Source: Pseudomonas fluorescens (GTDB lineage Bacteria > Pseudomonadota > Gammaproteobacteria > Pseudomonadales > Pseudomonadaceae). From it: DNA of 64,000 nucleotides. The stretch spans positions 186,001-250,000 of the forward strand of contig NZ_CABVHU010000008.1 in assembly GCF_902497855.1 (NCBI RefSeq). The letters are read 5' to 3'. Below are positions 51,941-60,749 of the stretch, one piece after another. Within the stretch, counting starts at the first letter, position 1. Every line of letters starts with the position of its first letter. The translations under genes and the position numbers were made by a program. The notes beneath the pieces were generated by a model that saw nothing but the letters and a program-made list of their open reading frames with translations, had not been told where the DNA came from and searched no databases.

Positions 51941-52915
51941 ATGTATCACGACAATATAATTTATAAGAAAAAGTCCAACGATCCTCAATTCCTGCTTGGC
52001 GTCGCCGTGGTGTTGTTTCTCGGCTCCTACCTGATGAACCTGGGTAACAGCGCCATCAGTCACTTCCTGCATCCGCTGCTGGGCAATGCCCCGGACAGCC
52101 TGACCGCACGCAATATCGCCATCGGCCTGGGCATCGCCGCACTGGGCACGCTGAACTTCCACGTCCTCGGGCGCTTGAAGTTCAAGGTGCAGACCACTGT
52201 GGTCTGGATCGAACTGTTGATCCTGTTCCTGGCGTTCTTCGACACCTTCGACCTGTCCTACAGTTTCATCCTCGACAAGATCGGCTTCCTGATCATCCAG
52301 GGCGCCGCCACCACCCTGTACATTTCCGCCATCGCGATTGTGATTGCCTTCGTCCTGGCGTTGATCGGTGCCGTGGCCAAGCTGTCGAACAACGGCCTGG
52401 CCAATGCCATCGCCTCGTTCTACACCTCGTTCTTTCGCGGTGTGCCGCTGCTGATCCAGATCTACCTGATTTACCTGGGACTGCCGCAGCTCGGTTATGT
52501 GGTCGACGCGGTGCCGGCCGGCATCCTCGCGTTGTCGTTGTGCTACGGCGCCTACATGACCGAGATTTTTCGCGCGGGCATCCAGAGCATTCCGGTAGGC
52601 CAGTGGGAAGCTTCACGGGCGCTGGGCATCAACCCGTTCAAGACCCTGAGCCGGGTGATCATGCCGCAAGCCTTGCGGGTGATCATCCCGCCCACCGGCA
52701 ACCAGTTCATCGCCATGCTCAAGGACAGTTCGCTGGTGTCGGTGATCGGCGTCTGGGAACTGATGTACCTGGCCAAGACCCAGGGCCGCGCGGATTTCCG
52801 CCACCTGGAAATGCTGATCACCGCCGCGATGATTTACTGGGCGCTGTCGTTCATCCTCGAGCGGGTGCAGGCGCGGATCGAAAAACGGGTCAACCGATCC
52901 ATTGCAAGGGGCTGA
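51941..52915 (+). CDS. Polar amino acid ABC transporter permease
   Basis: A 324-residue HisMQ-type permease. The N-terminal half (about 1-110) has extra hydrophobic helices not found in short HisM proteins, then the permease core with GAATTLYISAIAIVIAF and the EAA loop EASRALGINPFKTLSRVIMPQALR. A single permease gene suggests a homodimer. It is followed after 6 bases by the ATPase gene. Confidence 0.9.
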   Translation: MYHDNIIYKKKSNDPQFLLGVAVVLFLGSYLMNLGNSAISHFLHPLLGNAPDSLTARNIAIGLGIAALGTLNFHVLGRLKFKVQTTVVWIELLILFLAFFDTFDLSYSFILDKIGFLIIQGAATTLYISAIAIVIAFVLALIGAVAKLSNNGLANAIASFYTSFFRGVPLLIQIYLIYLGLPQLGYVVDAVPAGILALSLCYGAYMTEIFRAGIQSIPVGQWEASRALGINPFKTLSRVIMPQALRVIIPPTGNQFIAMLKDSSLVSVIGVWELMYLAKTQGRADFRHLEMLITAAMIYWALSFILERVQARIEKRVNRSIARG

Positions 52916-52921
52916 TGGCTG

Positions 52922-53713
52922 ATGACTCGGACCAATACCGCTGAACTACCCGACCTGGCACCTGCTGCGCAGACCAGCCCTTCAATGATTTCGATCATCG
53001 GCTTGAACAAGTGGTACGGCAATTTTCACGCCTTGCGCGATGTCGACCTGAACGTCGCCACCGGCGAAATCCTGGTGGTGTGCGGCCCCTCCGGCTCGGG
53101 CAAGTCGACGATGATTCGCTGTATCAACCACCTGGAGAACTTCCAGAAAGGCCAGATCCGGGTCAACGGCATCACCCTCACCAGCGAGGCCGAAAGTGTC
53201 AGCGCCGTGCGCAGGGAAATCGGCATGGTGTTCCAGAGCTTCAACCTGTTCCCGCATTTGAGCGTGATGGACAACCTGACCCTGGCCCCGCAACTGGTGC
53301 AAGGCGTGTCGGGCGCCGAGGCGAAAAAACGCGCTCAGGTGTACCTGGAGCGAGTGCGCATTGCCGAGCATGCCGACAAGTACCCGTCGCAATTGTCGGG
53401 CGGTCAGCAACAGCGCGTGGCGATTGCCCGAGCGCTGTGCATGAACCCCAAGGTCATGCTGTTCGACGAACCGACCTCGGCCCTCGACCCGGAAATGGTC
53501 CACGAAGTGCTGGACGTGATGGGGGAATTGGCCACCGATGGCATGACCATGATTTGCGTGACCCACGAAATGGGTTTTGCCAGCAAGGTCGCCGACCGCG
53601 TGCTGTTCATGGACCAGGGCCAGGTCATCGAACAAGCCACCCCGGCAGAATTTTTCAACAACCCGCAGACCGAACGCGCACAGCAGTTCCTGTCACAGAT
53701 CATTGGTCACTGA
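52922..53713 (+). CDS. Amino acid ABC transporter ATP-binding protein
   Basis: A 263-residue GlnQ/HisP-like ATPase with Walker A GPSGSGKST, signature LSGGQQQRVAIARAL and Walker B LFDEPTSALDPE. The N-terminus is extended by about 20 residues beyond the usual start (before ISIIGLNKWYG). It energises the permease upstream and binding protein downstream. Confidence 0.93.
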   Translation: MTRTNTAELPDLAPAAQTSPSMISIIGLNKWYGNFHALRDVDLNVATGEILVVCGPSGSGKSTMIRCINHLENFQKGQIRVNGITLTSEAESVSAVRREIGMVFQSFNLFPHLSVMDNLTLAPQLVQGVSGAEAKKRAQVYLERVRIAEHADKYPSQLSGGQQQRVAIARALCMNPKVMLFDEPTSALDPEMVHEVLDVMGELATDGMTMICVTHEMGFASKVADRVLFMDQGQVIEQATPAEFFNNPQTERAQQFLSQIIGH

Positions 53714-53759
53714 GCACCGCATTGCCGCCCCAAAACAATAACGATAAGTGGAGATGGAC

Positions 53760-54587
53760 ATGATCAGCAAAAAACACCTGTTAGCCGCCGCACTCTCGCT
53801 GGCGTTCGTCGGCGCCGCCAACGCCGGAGCCGTGCTGGACAAGATCCAGAGCAGCAAAACCATGACCGTCGCCACGTCGGCGACCTGGCCGCCCCAGGGT
53901 TTCATCAACGACAAGAATGAAATCGACGGGTTCGATATCGACGTCTCCAAGGAGATCGCCAAGCGTCTGGGGGTCGAGGTCAAGTTCATCACCCCTGACT
54001 GGGACGTGATCACCGCAGGCAAGTGGAACGGACGCTGGGACATGTCGGTGGGCTCGATGACCGCCACCAAGAGTCGCGCACGGATCCTCGACTTCCCCGC
54101 GACCTACTACTACGTGCCGTATGTGTTCGCAGTCCATACCAAATCGGCGCTGACCGACCACAAAGCCCTCAATGACAAGACCATCGGCGTCGAAGGCGGC
54201 ACCACCTCCGAGGACTATTTCAGCCAGGCGCTGGCCATCGAAACCACTGACGTGCCGCCTGTGGTTTATGACGTACAGACCAAAAAAATGAAAACCTATG
54301 CCGGCTCCCTCGGCCCGCTGGATGACTTGCGTCTGGGCGACGGTGTTCGTCTTGACGGCATCCTCACGCAACGCAGCACCCTGGAAGCGGCGATCAAAAA
54401 GAATTACCCGCTGCGTGCCGTCGACAACAGCATCGTGTTCTACGAACCGCTGGCGATTGCCACCGATAAGGGTGACCCGGAATTGAAGGCCAAGCTCGGT
54501 GAAATCATCGGCGCGATGCACAAGGACGGCACGCTGACCAAACTGTCGAACAAGTGGTATGGCGTGGACTACTCGACCGTCAACTAA
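53760..54587 (+). CDS. Periplasmic amino acid binding protein of the ABC transporter
   Basis: A 275-residue SBP_bac_3 protein. The signal peptide ends near ANAGA (about residue 25), and the ligand-binding core starts at MTVATSATWPPQGF, typical of amino-acid binders, with GFDIDVSKEIAKRL and GGTTSEDYF later. The ATG giving MISKKHLL has GTGGAG at a good distance; an ATG two codons before is too close to it. Specificity is unknown. Confidence 0.92.
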   Translation: MISKKHLLAAALSLAFVGAANAGAVLDKIQSSKTMTVATSATWPPQGFINDKNEIDGFDIDVSKEIAKRLGVEVKFITPDWDVITAGKWNGRWDMSVGSMTATKSRARILDFPATYYYVPYVFAVHTKSALTDHKALNDKTIGVEGGTTSEDYFSQALAIETTDVPPVVYDVQTKKMKTYAGSLGPLDDLRLGDGVRLDGILTQRSTLEAAIKKNYPLRAVDNSIVFYEPLAIATDKGDPELKAKLGEIIGAMHKDGTLTKLSNKWYGVDYSTVN

Positions 54588-54595
54588 ACACCTGC

Positions 54596-54814
54596 CCCTG
54601 TAGGAGCAAGCTTGCTCGCGAAGGACGTCAACGATGACGCAGTCAGCCTGAATGCACGCGGCGTCCCAGCGTTTTTCGCGAGCGAGCTCGCTCCTACAGA
54701 AGACAACGCCCTGTGTAGGAGAGAGCTTGCTCGCGCAGGACGTGAACGATGACGCGGGCAGTCTGAATGCACACGGCGCCCTTGAGTTTTTCGCGAGCAT
54801 GCTCGCTCCTACAA
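54596..54814. repeat. Four REP cores in two inverted pairs
   Basis: Two doublets with core TAGGAGCAAGCTTGCTCGCGAAGGACGT (A-variant) and TGTAGGAGAGAGCTTGCTCGCG. The spacers contain ACGATGAC(G)CAG and GTCTGAATGCAC(A/G)CGGCG, repeated between the doublets, so this is a tandem duplication of a whole REPIN unit, about 110 bases long. Confidence 0.87.
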
Positions 54815-54824
54815 AGGATTGACC

Positions 54825-56108
54825 ATGTCCTTCCCCACCACCTGGTATTCCCAAACCTCGCTGCCCCGCGCAGCCAGGCCTGAATTGAACACCGATGAAA
54901 CCTGCGACGTCTGCATCATCGGCGCCGGGATTGCCGGCCTTACCGCCGCCCTGGAACTGAGTCGACGAGGCAAACGCGTGATCATCCTTGAAGCCCATCA
55001 AGTCGCCTGGGGCGCGTCCGGTCGAAATGGCGGGGTCGTCTCACCGGGTTGGGCCGAAGGCTCAGGGGCGATCCGCAAGAAACTTGGACTGGAACACGCC
55101 AAGGCGCTGTTCCAGATGTCGGTCGAAGGCGTGGACATCGTCCGGCGCAACATCGCCGAGCTGGCCCTGTCCGGCTGCGATCCATCCGCCGGTACGATTC
55201 GGGTCAAGCGTTACGACGACAGCGTGGGCGTGAAAAACCACATCGATAGCATGCGCCGCGACTTCGGCTACGCACTCAACTACCTCGACACCGCCCAGGT
55301 CCGCGAACGGGCGCACACCTTGCGTTATTTCCAGGGGGTCGAAGACCCGAACGCCCTGCACTTCCACCCGCTGAATTATTGCCTGGGCCTGGCCTGCGCC
55401 ATCGAAACGATGGGAGGACAGATTTTCGAACTATCGAAAATGCTGGCCTGGCGTGGCGAAGGCGCCGACAAGGTCGTCCAGACTGCCCACGGTACCGTAC
55501 GCTGCCAGGACCTGGTGTTCTGCGCCGGCGGCTACGGAGGCCCGGAGCTGCAAAAACTCAGTCGCGCCTACCTGCCCATCGCGACCTACGTGGTGCTGAC
55601 CGAACACTTGGGCGACTCGATCAAAAACATTCTCGACTCCGGGGCCGCGTTCTCCGACGACCGCCGCGCTTCGGACTACTACCGCATCGTCGAAGGCGAT
55701 CGCCTGTTGTGGGGCGGGCGCATCACCACCCGCAACGAACAGAACGAACAAGCGCTGGCGGCGATGCTCAAGGCGGATATGGTCGCGGTCTATCCGCAAC
55801 TGGCATCGGTAAAGATCGAACTGGCCTGGTCCGGCCTGATGGGCTATTCCACCAACAAAATGCCCAACCTGGGATGGCTCGAACCAGGCGTCTGGGCCTG
55901 CACCTCGTTTGGTGGCCATGGTTTGAACACCGGCTCGATTGGCGGACGGGTGATTGCCGAGGCGGTGTGCGGGGAAACGGCGCGGCATGAACTGTTCAAG
56001 CCGTACTTGCTGGACTGGAATGGTGGGCCGTTGGGCAGGGTGGCCGCCAATGCGATCTATCAGTCGTTGAAGGTGATGGATTTTGTCCAGGAGCGGTTGC
56101 GCGGCTGA
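54825..56108 (+). CDS. FAD-dependent oxidase, PuuB/DadA-like
   Basis: A 427-residue DAO-family flavoenzyme: dinucleotide motif IIGAGIAGLTAALELSRRGKRVIILEA (about 32-57), then WGASGRNGGVVSPG, the gamma-glutamylputrescine oxidase signature. Its C-terminal part has the FGGHGLNTGSIGGRVIAEAV flavin-binding loop. It would oxidise an amine or amino acid in the same pathway as the aminotransferase and ABC transporter. The substrate is unproven. Confidence 0.87.
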   Translation: MSFPTTWYSQTSLPRAARPELNTDETCDVCIIGAGIAGLTAALELSRRGKRVIILEAHQVAWGASGRNGGVVSPGWAEGSGAIRKKLGLEHAKALFQMSVEGVDIVRRNIAELALSGCDPSAGTIRVKRYDDSVGVKNHIDSMRRDFGYALNYLDTAQVRERAHTLRYFQGVEDPNALHFHPLNYCLGLACAIETMGGQIFELSKMLAWRGEGADKVVQTAHGTVRCQDLVFCAGGYGGPELQKLSRAYLPIATYVVLTEHLGDSIKNILDSGAAFSDDRRASDYYRIVEGDRLLWGGRITTRNEQNEQALAAMLKADMVAVYPQLASVKIELAWSGLMGYSTNKMPNLGWLEPGVWACTSFGGHGLNTGSIGGRVIAEAVCGETARHELFKPYLLDWNGGPLGRVAANAIYQSLKVMDFVQERLRG

Positions 56109-56134
56109 TCGCAATCGACTCGGCCAACACAATC

Positions 56135-56229
56135 CGTGTAGGAGCTGGCTTGCCAGCGAAAGCGTCCGTTCAGTCAAAAAATTTTCCAGCTGACCCACCG
56201 CTTTCGCTGGCAAGCCAGCTCCTACAGGG
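56135..56229. repeat. REP doublet
   Basis: Inverted pair with core GTAGGAGCTGGCTTGCCAGCGAAAGC downstream of the oxidase gene and just before the trxB terminator. Confidence 0.9.
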
Positions 56230-56260
56230 GAGGTGGTGGACGCGCATTTGTTGTGGGTAA

Positions 56261-56287
56261 AAAAAACCGGCCGAGGCCGGTTTTTTC
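56261..56287 (-). terminator. Rho-independent terminator of trxB
   Basis: CCGGCC-GA-GGCCGG is flanked by A7 and T6, a bidirectional terminator shape. It lies 12 bases beyond the trxB stop. Confidence 0.92.
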
Positions 56288-56299
56288 ATGGCGACGAAA

Positions 56300-57262
56300 T
56301 CAGAACTTGGCGTTCTGCAGATCGTCCAGGTAACGCTCGGCATCCAGTGCCGCCATGCAGCCGGCGCCGGCCGAGGTGATGGCCTGACGGTACACGTGGT
56401 CAGCCACGTCACCGGCGGCAAAGATACCTTCGAGGCTGGTGGCCGTGGCGTTGCCGTCACGGCCGCCCTGCACGACCAGGTAACCGTCTTTCAACGTCAG
56501 CTGGCCTTCGAACAACGAGGTGTTCGGGGTATGGCCGATGGCGATGAACACGCCGTCGACTGTCAGCTCGTCGAAGCTACCGTCGTTGTTCTTCAGGCGA
56601 GCACCGGTCACGCCCATGTTGTCGCCCAGCACTTCGTCCAGGGTCGCGTTCAACTTCAGGACGATCTTGCCTTCGGCAACCCGGGCATTGAGCTTGTCGA
56701 TCAGGATCTTCTCGGCGCGGAAGGTTTCGCGACGGTGGATCAGGGTCACGGTGCTGGCGATGTTGGCCAGGTACAGGGCCTCTTCCACAGCGGTATTGCC
56801 GCCACCGACCACAGCCACTGGCTTGTTGCGATAGAAGAAACCGTCGCAGGTCGCACAGGCCGAAACGCCTTTGCCCATGAACGCCTCTTCCGACGGCAGA
56901 CCCAGGTAACGGGCGCTGGCGCCGGTAGCGATAATCAGCGCGTCGCAGGTGTAGGTCGCGCTGTCGCCGGTCAGGGTGTACGGCTTGGCAGCGAAGTCCA
57001 CGGCATTGATGTGATCGAAGACGATCTCGGTTTCAAAGCGCTCGGCGTGCTCTTTCATGCGGTCCATCAGCGCCGGGCCGGTCAGGCCATGGACATCGCC
57101 TGGCCAGTTGTCGACTTCAGTGGTGGTGGTCAGTTGACCGCCGGCCTGCATGCCGGTGATCAGCAAAGGCTTGAGGTTGGCACGGGCGGCATAGACGGCG
57201 GCGCTGTAACCGGCAGGGCCGGAACCGAGAATAATCACTCGCGAATGACGAACTTCAGACAT
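56300..57262 (-). CDS. trxB: Thioredoxin reductase
   Basis: A 320-residue flavoprotein reducing thioredoxin with NADPH. FAD motif GSGPAGYSAAVYAARA (about 12-27), the redox pair CATC (near 136-139) and the NADPH motif GGGNTAVEEALYL. Start at MSEVRHSRV with AGGAG upstream; the frame is open 55 codons further but lacks a plausible start. Adjacent to and divergent from cysZ, as in P. aeruginosa trxB2. Confidence 0.95.
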   Translation of the reverse strand: MSEVRHSRVIILGSGPAGYSAAVYAARANLKPLLITGMQAGGQLTTTTEVDNWPGDVHGLTGPALMDRMKEHAERFETEIVFDHINAVDFAAKPYTLTGDSATYTCDALIIATGASARYLGLPSEEAFMGKGVSACATCDGFFYRNKPVAVVGGGNTAVEEALYLANIASTVTLIHRRETFRAEKILIDKLNARVAEGKIVLKLNATLDEVLGDNMGVTGARLKNNDGSFDELTVDGVFIAIGHTPNTSLFEGQLTLKDGYLVVQGGRDGNATATSLEGIFAAGDVADHVYRQAITSAGAGCMAALDAERYLDDLQNAKF

Positions 57263-57570
57263 GACCTGCTCCTGTTGACCGGCCTGGACTACCTGGCGCG
57301 GTACGCCGGGTTGCCGGCGGGAATAAAAAAGAACCGTTGATAGCGCTTGGGGAAGCTCGACAGTCCTGTAAAAAGATTGGGTGCAGCGTATCGAGGGGGC
57401 GAAGATTAAGGAAATACGGTTTAACAATCCAGCTCATAGGCAGTCTCTATTCGATCACGATGGATACATAGGCGCCTTTGTTACAGTTAATGTCGATGTC
57501 GCTGCCACGCTTTCGCCTGTCAGGCAAAGCCGGTAAGGTCGGCGCGTTTCCCCTTTGCTCGGAGCACGCT
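57263..57570. other. Divergent promoter region between trxB and cysZ
   Basis: About 310 bases with no REP, no credible reading frame and no strong hairpin. Sigma-70-like motifs cannot be separated confidently from background. Confidence 0.6.
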
Positions 57571-58326
57571 ATGCCCGCCCCCGTTCTGTCCGGCCCCCAA
57601 TACCTGCGCGAAGGCCTCAGGCTGGTCCTCAGCCCAAGCCTGCGTTTGTTCGTATTGTTGCCGCTTGCGATCAACCTGGTGCTGTTCGTCGGATTGATCT
57701 ATCTGGCCAGCCATCAATTCAGCCTGTGGGTCGACACCTTGATGCCGTCCCTGCCGGAATGGCTGAGCTTCCTCAGTTATGTCCTCTGGCCGCTGTTCGT
57801 GGTGCTGGTGGTGTTGATGGTATTCTTCACCTTCACCATGCTCGCCAATGTCATCGCCGCGCCGTTCAACGGTTTCCTGGCGGAGAAAGTCGAAGTGGTG
57901 GTGCGCGGCACTGACGACTTCCCGGCCTTCAGTTGGGGGGAACTGATTGCCATGGTTCCCCGCACCTTCGCCCGGGAACTGCGCAAACTGGGCTACTTCC
58001 TGCCCCGCGCCATCGGCTTGTTCATCCTCTCGTTCATTCCGGTGGTCAACATCATCGCCGCGCCGCTGTGGCTGCTGTTCGGGGTATGGATGATGGCAAT
58101 CCAGTACATCGACTACCCGGCGGATAACCACAAGCTGGGCTGGAACGAAATGCTTGCCTGGCTGCGGCAGAAACGCTGGCAGAGCCTGGGCTTCGGCGGC
58201 AGTGTGTACCTGGTGCTGCTGATTCCGGTGGTCAACATCCTGATGATGCCGGCCGCCGTGGCAGGGGCGACGCTGTTCTGGGTCCGTGAACGCGGCGCGG
58301 AAAACCTGGTGGTCCAGCAAAACTGA
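57571..58326 (+). CDS. cysZ: CysZ sulfate transporter
   Basis: A 251-residue EI24/CysZ membrane protein that brings in sulfate for cysteine synthesis, with four to six hydrophobic segments and the CysZ patterns GPQYLREGLRLVLSPSLR at the start and NIIAAPFNGFLAEKVE. The start MPAPVLSGP has GGAG 10 bases upstream. Monocistronic. Confidence 0.9.
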   Translation: MPAPVLSGPQYLREGLRLVLSPSLRLFVLLPLAINLVLFVGLIYLASHQFSLWVDTLMPSLPEWLSFLSYVLWPLFVVLVVLMVFFTFTMLANVIAAPFNGFLAEKVEVVVRGTDDFPAFSWGELIAMVPRTFARELRKLGYFLPRAIGLFILSFIPVVNIIAAPLWLLFGVWMMAIQYIDYPADNHKLGWNEMLAWLRQKRWQSLGFGGSVYLVLLIPVVNILMMPAAVAGATLFWVRERGAENLVVQQN

Positions 58327-58402
58327 GAGGGTCGAAGCGAGATACCATTCAATACCTCGCCACCGACAACAGCCGTTGATGGTAAAAATCTACTGCAGAC
58401 GA

Positions 58403-59200
58403 TTACTGCTTGGTCATCCAGACAGGAATGTATCCGGGGTCGACCAGTAGATAGGCGAGCACAAGCCCGAATGCCAAAACGAACAACCAGGATCTACCCG
58501 AAAAGAAAAGTGTGGCGCCGGTCAAGAACATCCAAAAACCATGTAGCGGACCATAACTACGCTGGTTCATGAGCGCCAAATAATGCACTAACGCCAACCC
58601 GGTAAATACCATCACCAGCAGAGTCACGGCCACCCCAAGCACTTGGCTCATCATCAGCGATCGTCCATACGCCGACAGACTATGCATGTAAAAATCAAAA
58701 AATGTGTGCTGAGAGGCCAGTTGAGTCAGTTCCGGATCAAAGGATGATTTTGCCAAAGCTATGACAGCTCCACATCCCGAAAGGATGGTGATTGGGGCAA
58801 CAATGAAGACCGCCCAACTTGCTGAGGTAAATTGGCCTTTGAGCAGGGAGACCAAAGCAGTCGTCATGCTGAAGGCCAACAAGGTAGAAAGAAACATCCA
58901 CAGGTAATAATGGACAAGCTCAATATAAATCGCGTATTTCCAAACCAAAAACATCACGCCAACTGCCAAGGCAAAAAAAATGGCTCCAGCCCCCTCCCCA
59001 CTCGTGCTTCCTGCAGAACCGCCTGTTGTGGTGACATTGGTGATGTATGTTCGCTTCGTCTGAATCACTGTAATGGGGGCATTTACTGTAGGTGGATTGG
59101 TAATTCCGGCAAACAGTACTCCACATAGAACGCCCATCAATGGTCCCCAGACCCATGCCTGCAAATTTGCGTTCGTGACCAATTCCATGAATATTTGCAT
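58403..59200 (-). CDS. Orphan membrane protein of unknown function
   Basis: A 265-residue protein with about six hydrophobic segments (near residues 15-33, 72-96, 100-120, 128-150, 185-212, 220-250) and a Gly/Ser/Thr-rich hydrophilic loop (TTTGGSAGSTSGEGAG) at about 57-70. I do not recognise the family. Codon use is less GC-rich than its neighbours, and it is inserted between two conserved genes (cysZ and the glycosyltransferase), so recent gain is likely. No gene partner. An upstream ATG is possible; the chosen start has AGGGAG six bases before it. Confidence 0.55.
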   Translation of the reverse strand: MQIFMELVTNANLQAWVWGPLMGVLCGVLFAGITNPPTVNAPITVIQTKRTYITNVTTTGGSAGSTSGEGAGAIFFALAVGVMFLVWKYAIYIELVHYYLWMFLSTLLAFSMTTALVSLLKGQFTSASWAVFIVAPITILSGCGAVIALAKSSFDPELTQLASQHTFFDFYMHSLSAYGRSLMMSQVLGVAVTLLVMVFTGLALVHYLALMNQRSYGPLHGFWMFLTGATLFFSGRSWLFVLAFGLVLAYLLVDPGYIPVWMTKQ

Positions 59201-59448
59201 TCACATCTCCCTAAAAATGCCTGGATAAATACTGGTTATAAAAACAGTAATATCCCAATAAAATCACTTCATCATCAGAAATGCAATAGTTTTTCTGGCG
59301 TCATTATTCCAACGTTAATATGTAATTTTAGCCCCACTACCTTCTACTTCCCCTCGCTACCAGGTACGAAAACGGCAGCGCCCGTCGTATCACAAATCCA
59401 TCATCAAACCGCCACAATGACGACATGGCCTCAGCCGATACTGGGGTC

Positions 59449-60624
59449 ATGACGACAGCTCTGCATATCACTCTGATCACCGAAACCTTCCCTCCGGAAA
59501 TCAACGGCGTGGCCAACACCCTCGACCGTTTGTGCGAAGGCCTGCGCGCGCGCGGGCACCAGGTGGAACTGGTGCGGCCACGACAGGTGGGCGACGAGCA
59601 GCTGGGCAGCGACGATGAATTGCTGTTGTGTCGGGGCTGGCCGCTGCCGGGTTATCCCGGTTTGCAATGGGGTCAGTCATCGATGCACAAGTTGCTGCGA
59701 CGCTGGAAACGCCATCGACCGGACGTGCTGTACATCGCCACGGAGGGACCGTTGGGACTGTCCGCATTGCGCGCGGCACGGCGCCTGGGGATCTCGGTGG
59801 TCAGTGGCTTTCACACCAATTTCCAGCAATACACCAGCCAGTACGGGCTGGGCTTGCTGACGCGCCTGCTGACCCACTACCTGCGCTGGTTTCACAACCG
59901 TTCGACCCTGACCCTGGTGCCGAGCATCAGCCAGCGCCTGGAACTGGAGCGCCGGCATTTCGAGCGCCTGGCGTTGCTGTCGCGAGGTGTCGACAGCCAG
60001 TTGTTTCATCCGGCCAAACGGCTGCAGTCACTGCGCGAACAGTGGGGACTGGCCGAGAACGATATCGCCGTCATCCACGTAGGACGCTTGGCACCGGAGA
60101 AGAATACCGGGTTGCTCAGGCGCAGTTTCGATGCGCTGAAAGCGGCTTATCCACAGCGTAGGATCAAGTTGATCGTGGTGGGTGACGGACCGCAACGGGT
60201 GGTTCTGGAGAAGGAACTGCCCGAGGCGATTTTCTGTGGCTCGCAACGCGGCGAAGCCTTGGCCAGTCACTACGCGTCGGGGGATCTTTTTCTGTTCCCG
60301 AGCCTGACCGAAACCTTCGGCAATGTAGTGCTTGAGGCGCTCGCTTCGGGGCTGGGGGTGGTGGCCTACGATCTGGCCGCGGCCGCTCAGCATATTCGTC
60401 ATGGCTACAACGGCGTACTGGCGATGCCGGGGGATGAACAGGCGTTTTGCGATGCTGTGGTGTGGTTGCTGGAGGAGGCAGAGACCTTGCGCTGCGTGCG
60501 GCTCAATGCGCGCCAGCATGCGAGTCGGCAGGGGTGGGCGGCGATTATCGAGCAGTTCGAGGGGCAGTTGCGGGGGGCTTGTGTGGGGGAGTTGGTGGTG
60601 CCTAATGCACCGATCGTGCCCTGA
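59449..60624 (+). CDS. GT4/GT1-family glycosyltransferase
   Basis: A 391-residue GT-B glycosyltransferase with N-terminal acceptor domain (LITETFPPEINGVANTLDRL) and the C-terminal donor-binding motif LFLFPSLTETFGNVVLEALASGLGVVA, plus HVGRLAPEKNTG. It probably adds a sugar (mannose-like) to a lipid or glycan; sequence resembles MgtA/dimannosyl-diacylglycerol mannosyltransferases. A start eight codons earlier (MASADTGV) is possible, with weaker support. Confidence 0.87.
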   Translation: MTTALHITLITETFPPEINGVANTLDRLCEGLRARGHQVELVRPRQVGDEQLGSDDELLLCRGWPLPGYPGLQWGQSSMHKLLRRWKRHRPDVLYIATEGPLGLSALRAARRLGISVVSGFHTNFQQYTSQYGLGLLTRLLTHYLRWFHNRSTLTLVPSISQRLELERRHFERLALLSRGVDSQLFHPAKRLQSLREQWGLAENDIAVIHVGRLAPEKNTGLLRRSFDALKAAYPQRRIKLIVVGDGPQRVVLEKELPEAIFCGSQRGEALASHYASGDLFLFPSLTETFGNVVLEALASGLGVVAYDLAAAAQHIRHGYNGVLAMPGDEQAFCDAVVWLLEEAETLRCVRLNARQHASRQGWAAIIEQFEGQLRGACVGELVVPNAPIVP

Positions 60625-60642
60625 ATCCTGGGACATTAAGGC

Positions 60643-60740
60643 TGTCTTCGCGGGCAAGCCCACAGGTTTTGTGGCGATCACATAATCTGTGAACACCCAC
60701 AATCCTGTAGGAGCTGGCTTGCCAGCGAAGAGGCCCTTCC
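60643..60740. repeat. REP pair, left arm truncated
   Basis: The left core CTTCGCGGGCAAGCCCACAGG lacks the final CTCGCTCCTAC part, while the right TGTAGGAGCTGGCTTGCCAGCGAAG is complete and belongs to a different subtype. This looks like a decayed doublet. Confidence 0.75.
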
Positions 60741-60749
60741 AGACGCCGC

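Noticed and set aside
57262..57427. A 55-codon N-terminal extension of trxB
   Set aside because: The extension lacks a Shine-Dalgarno site and has no counterpart in TrxB proteins. The chosen ATG has AGGAG at normal distance and the FAD motif follows at once.
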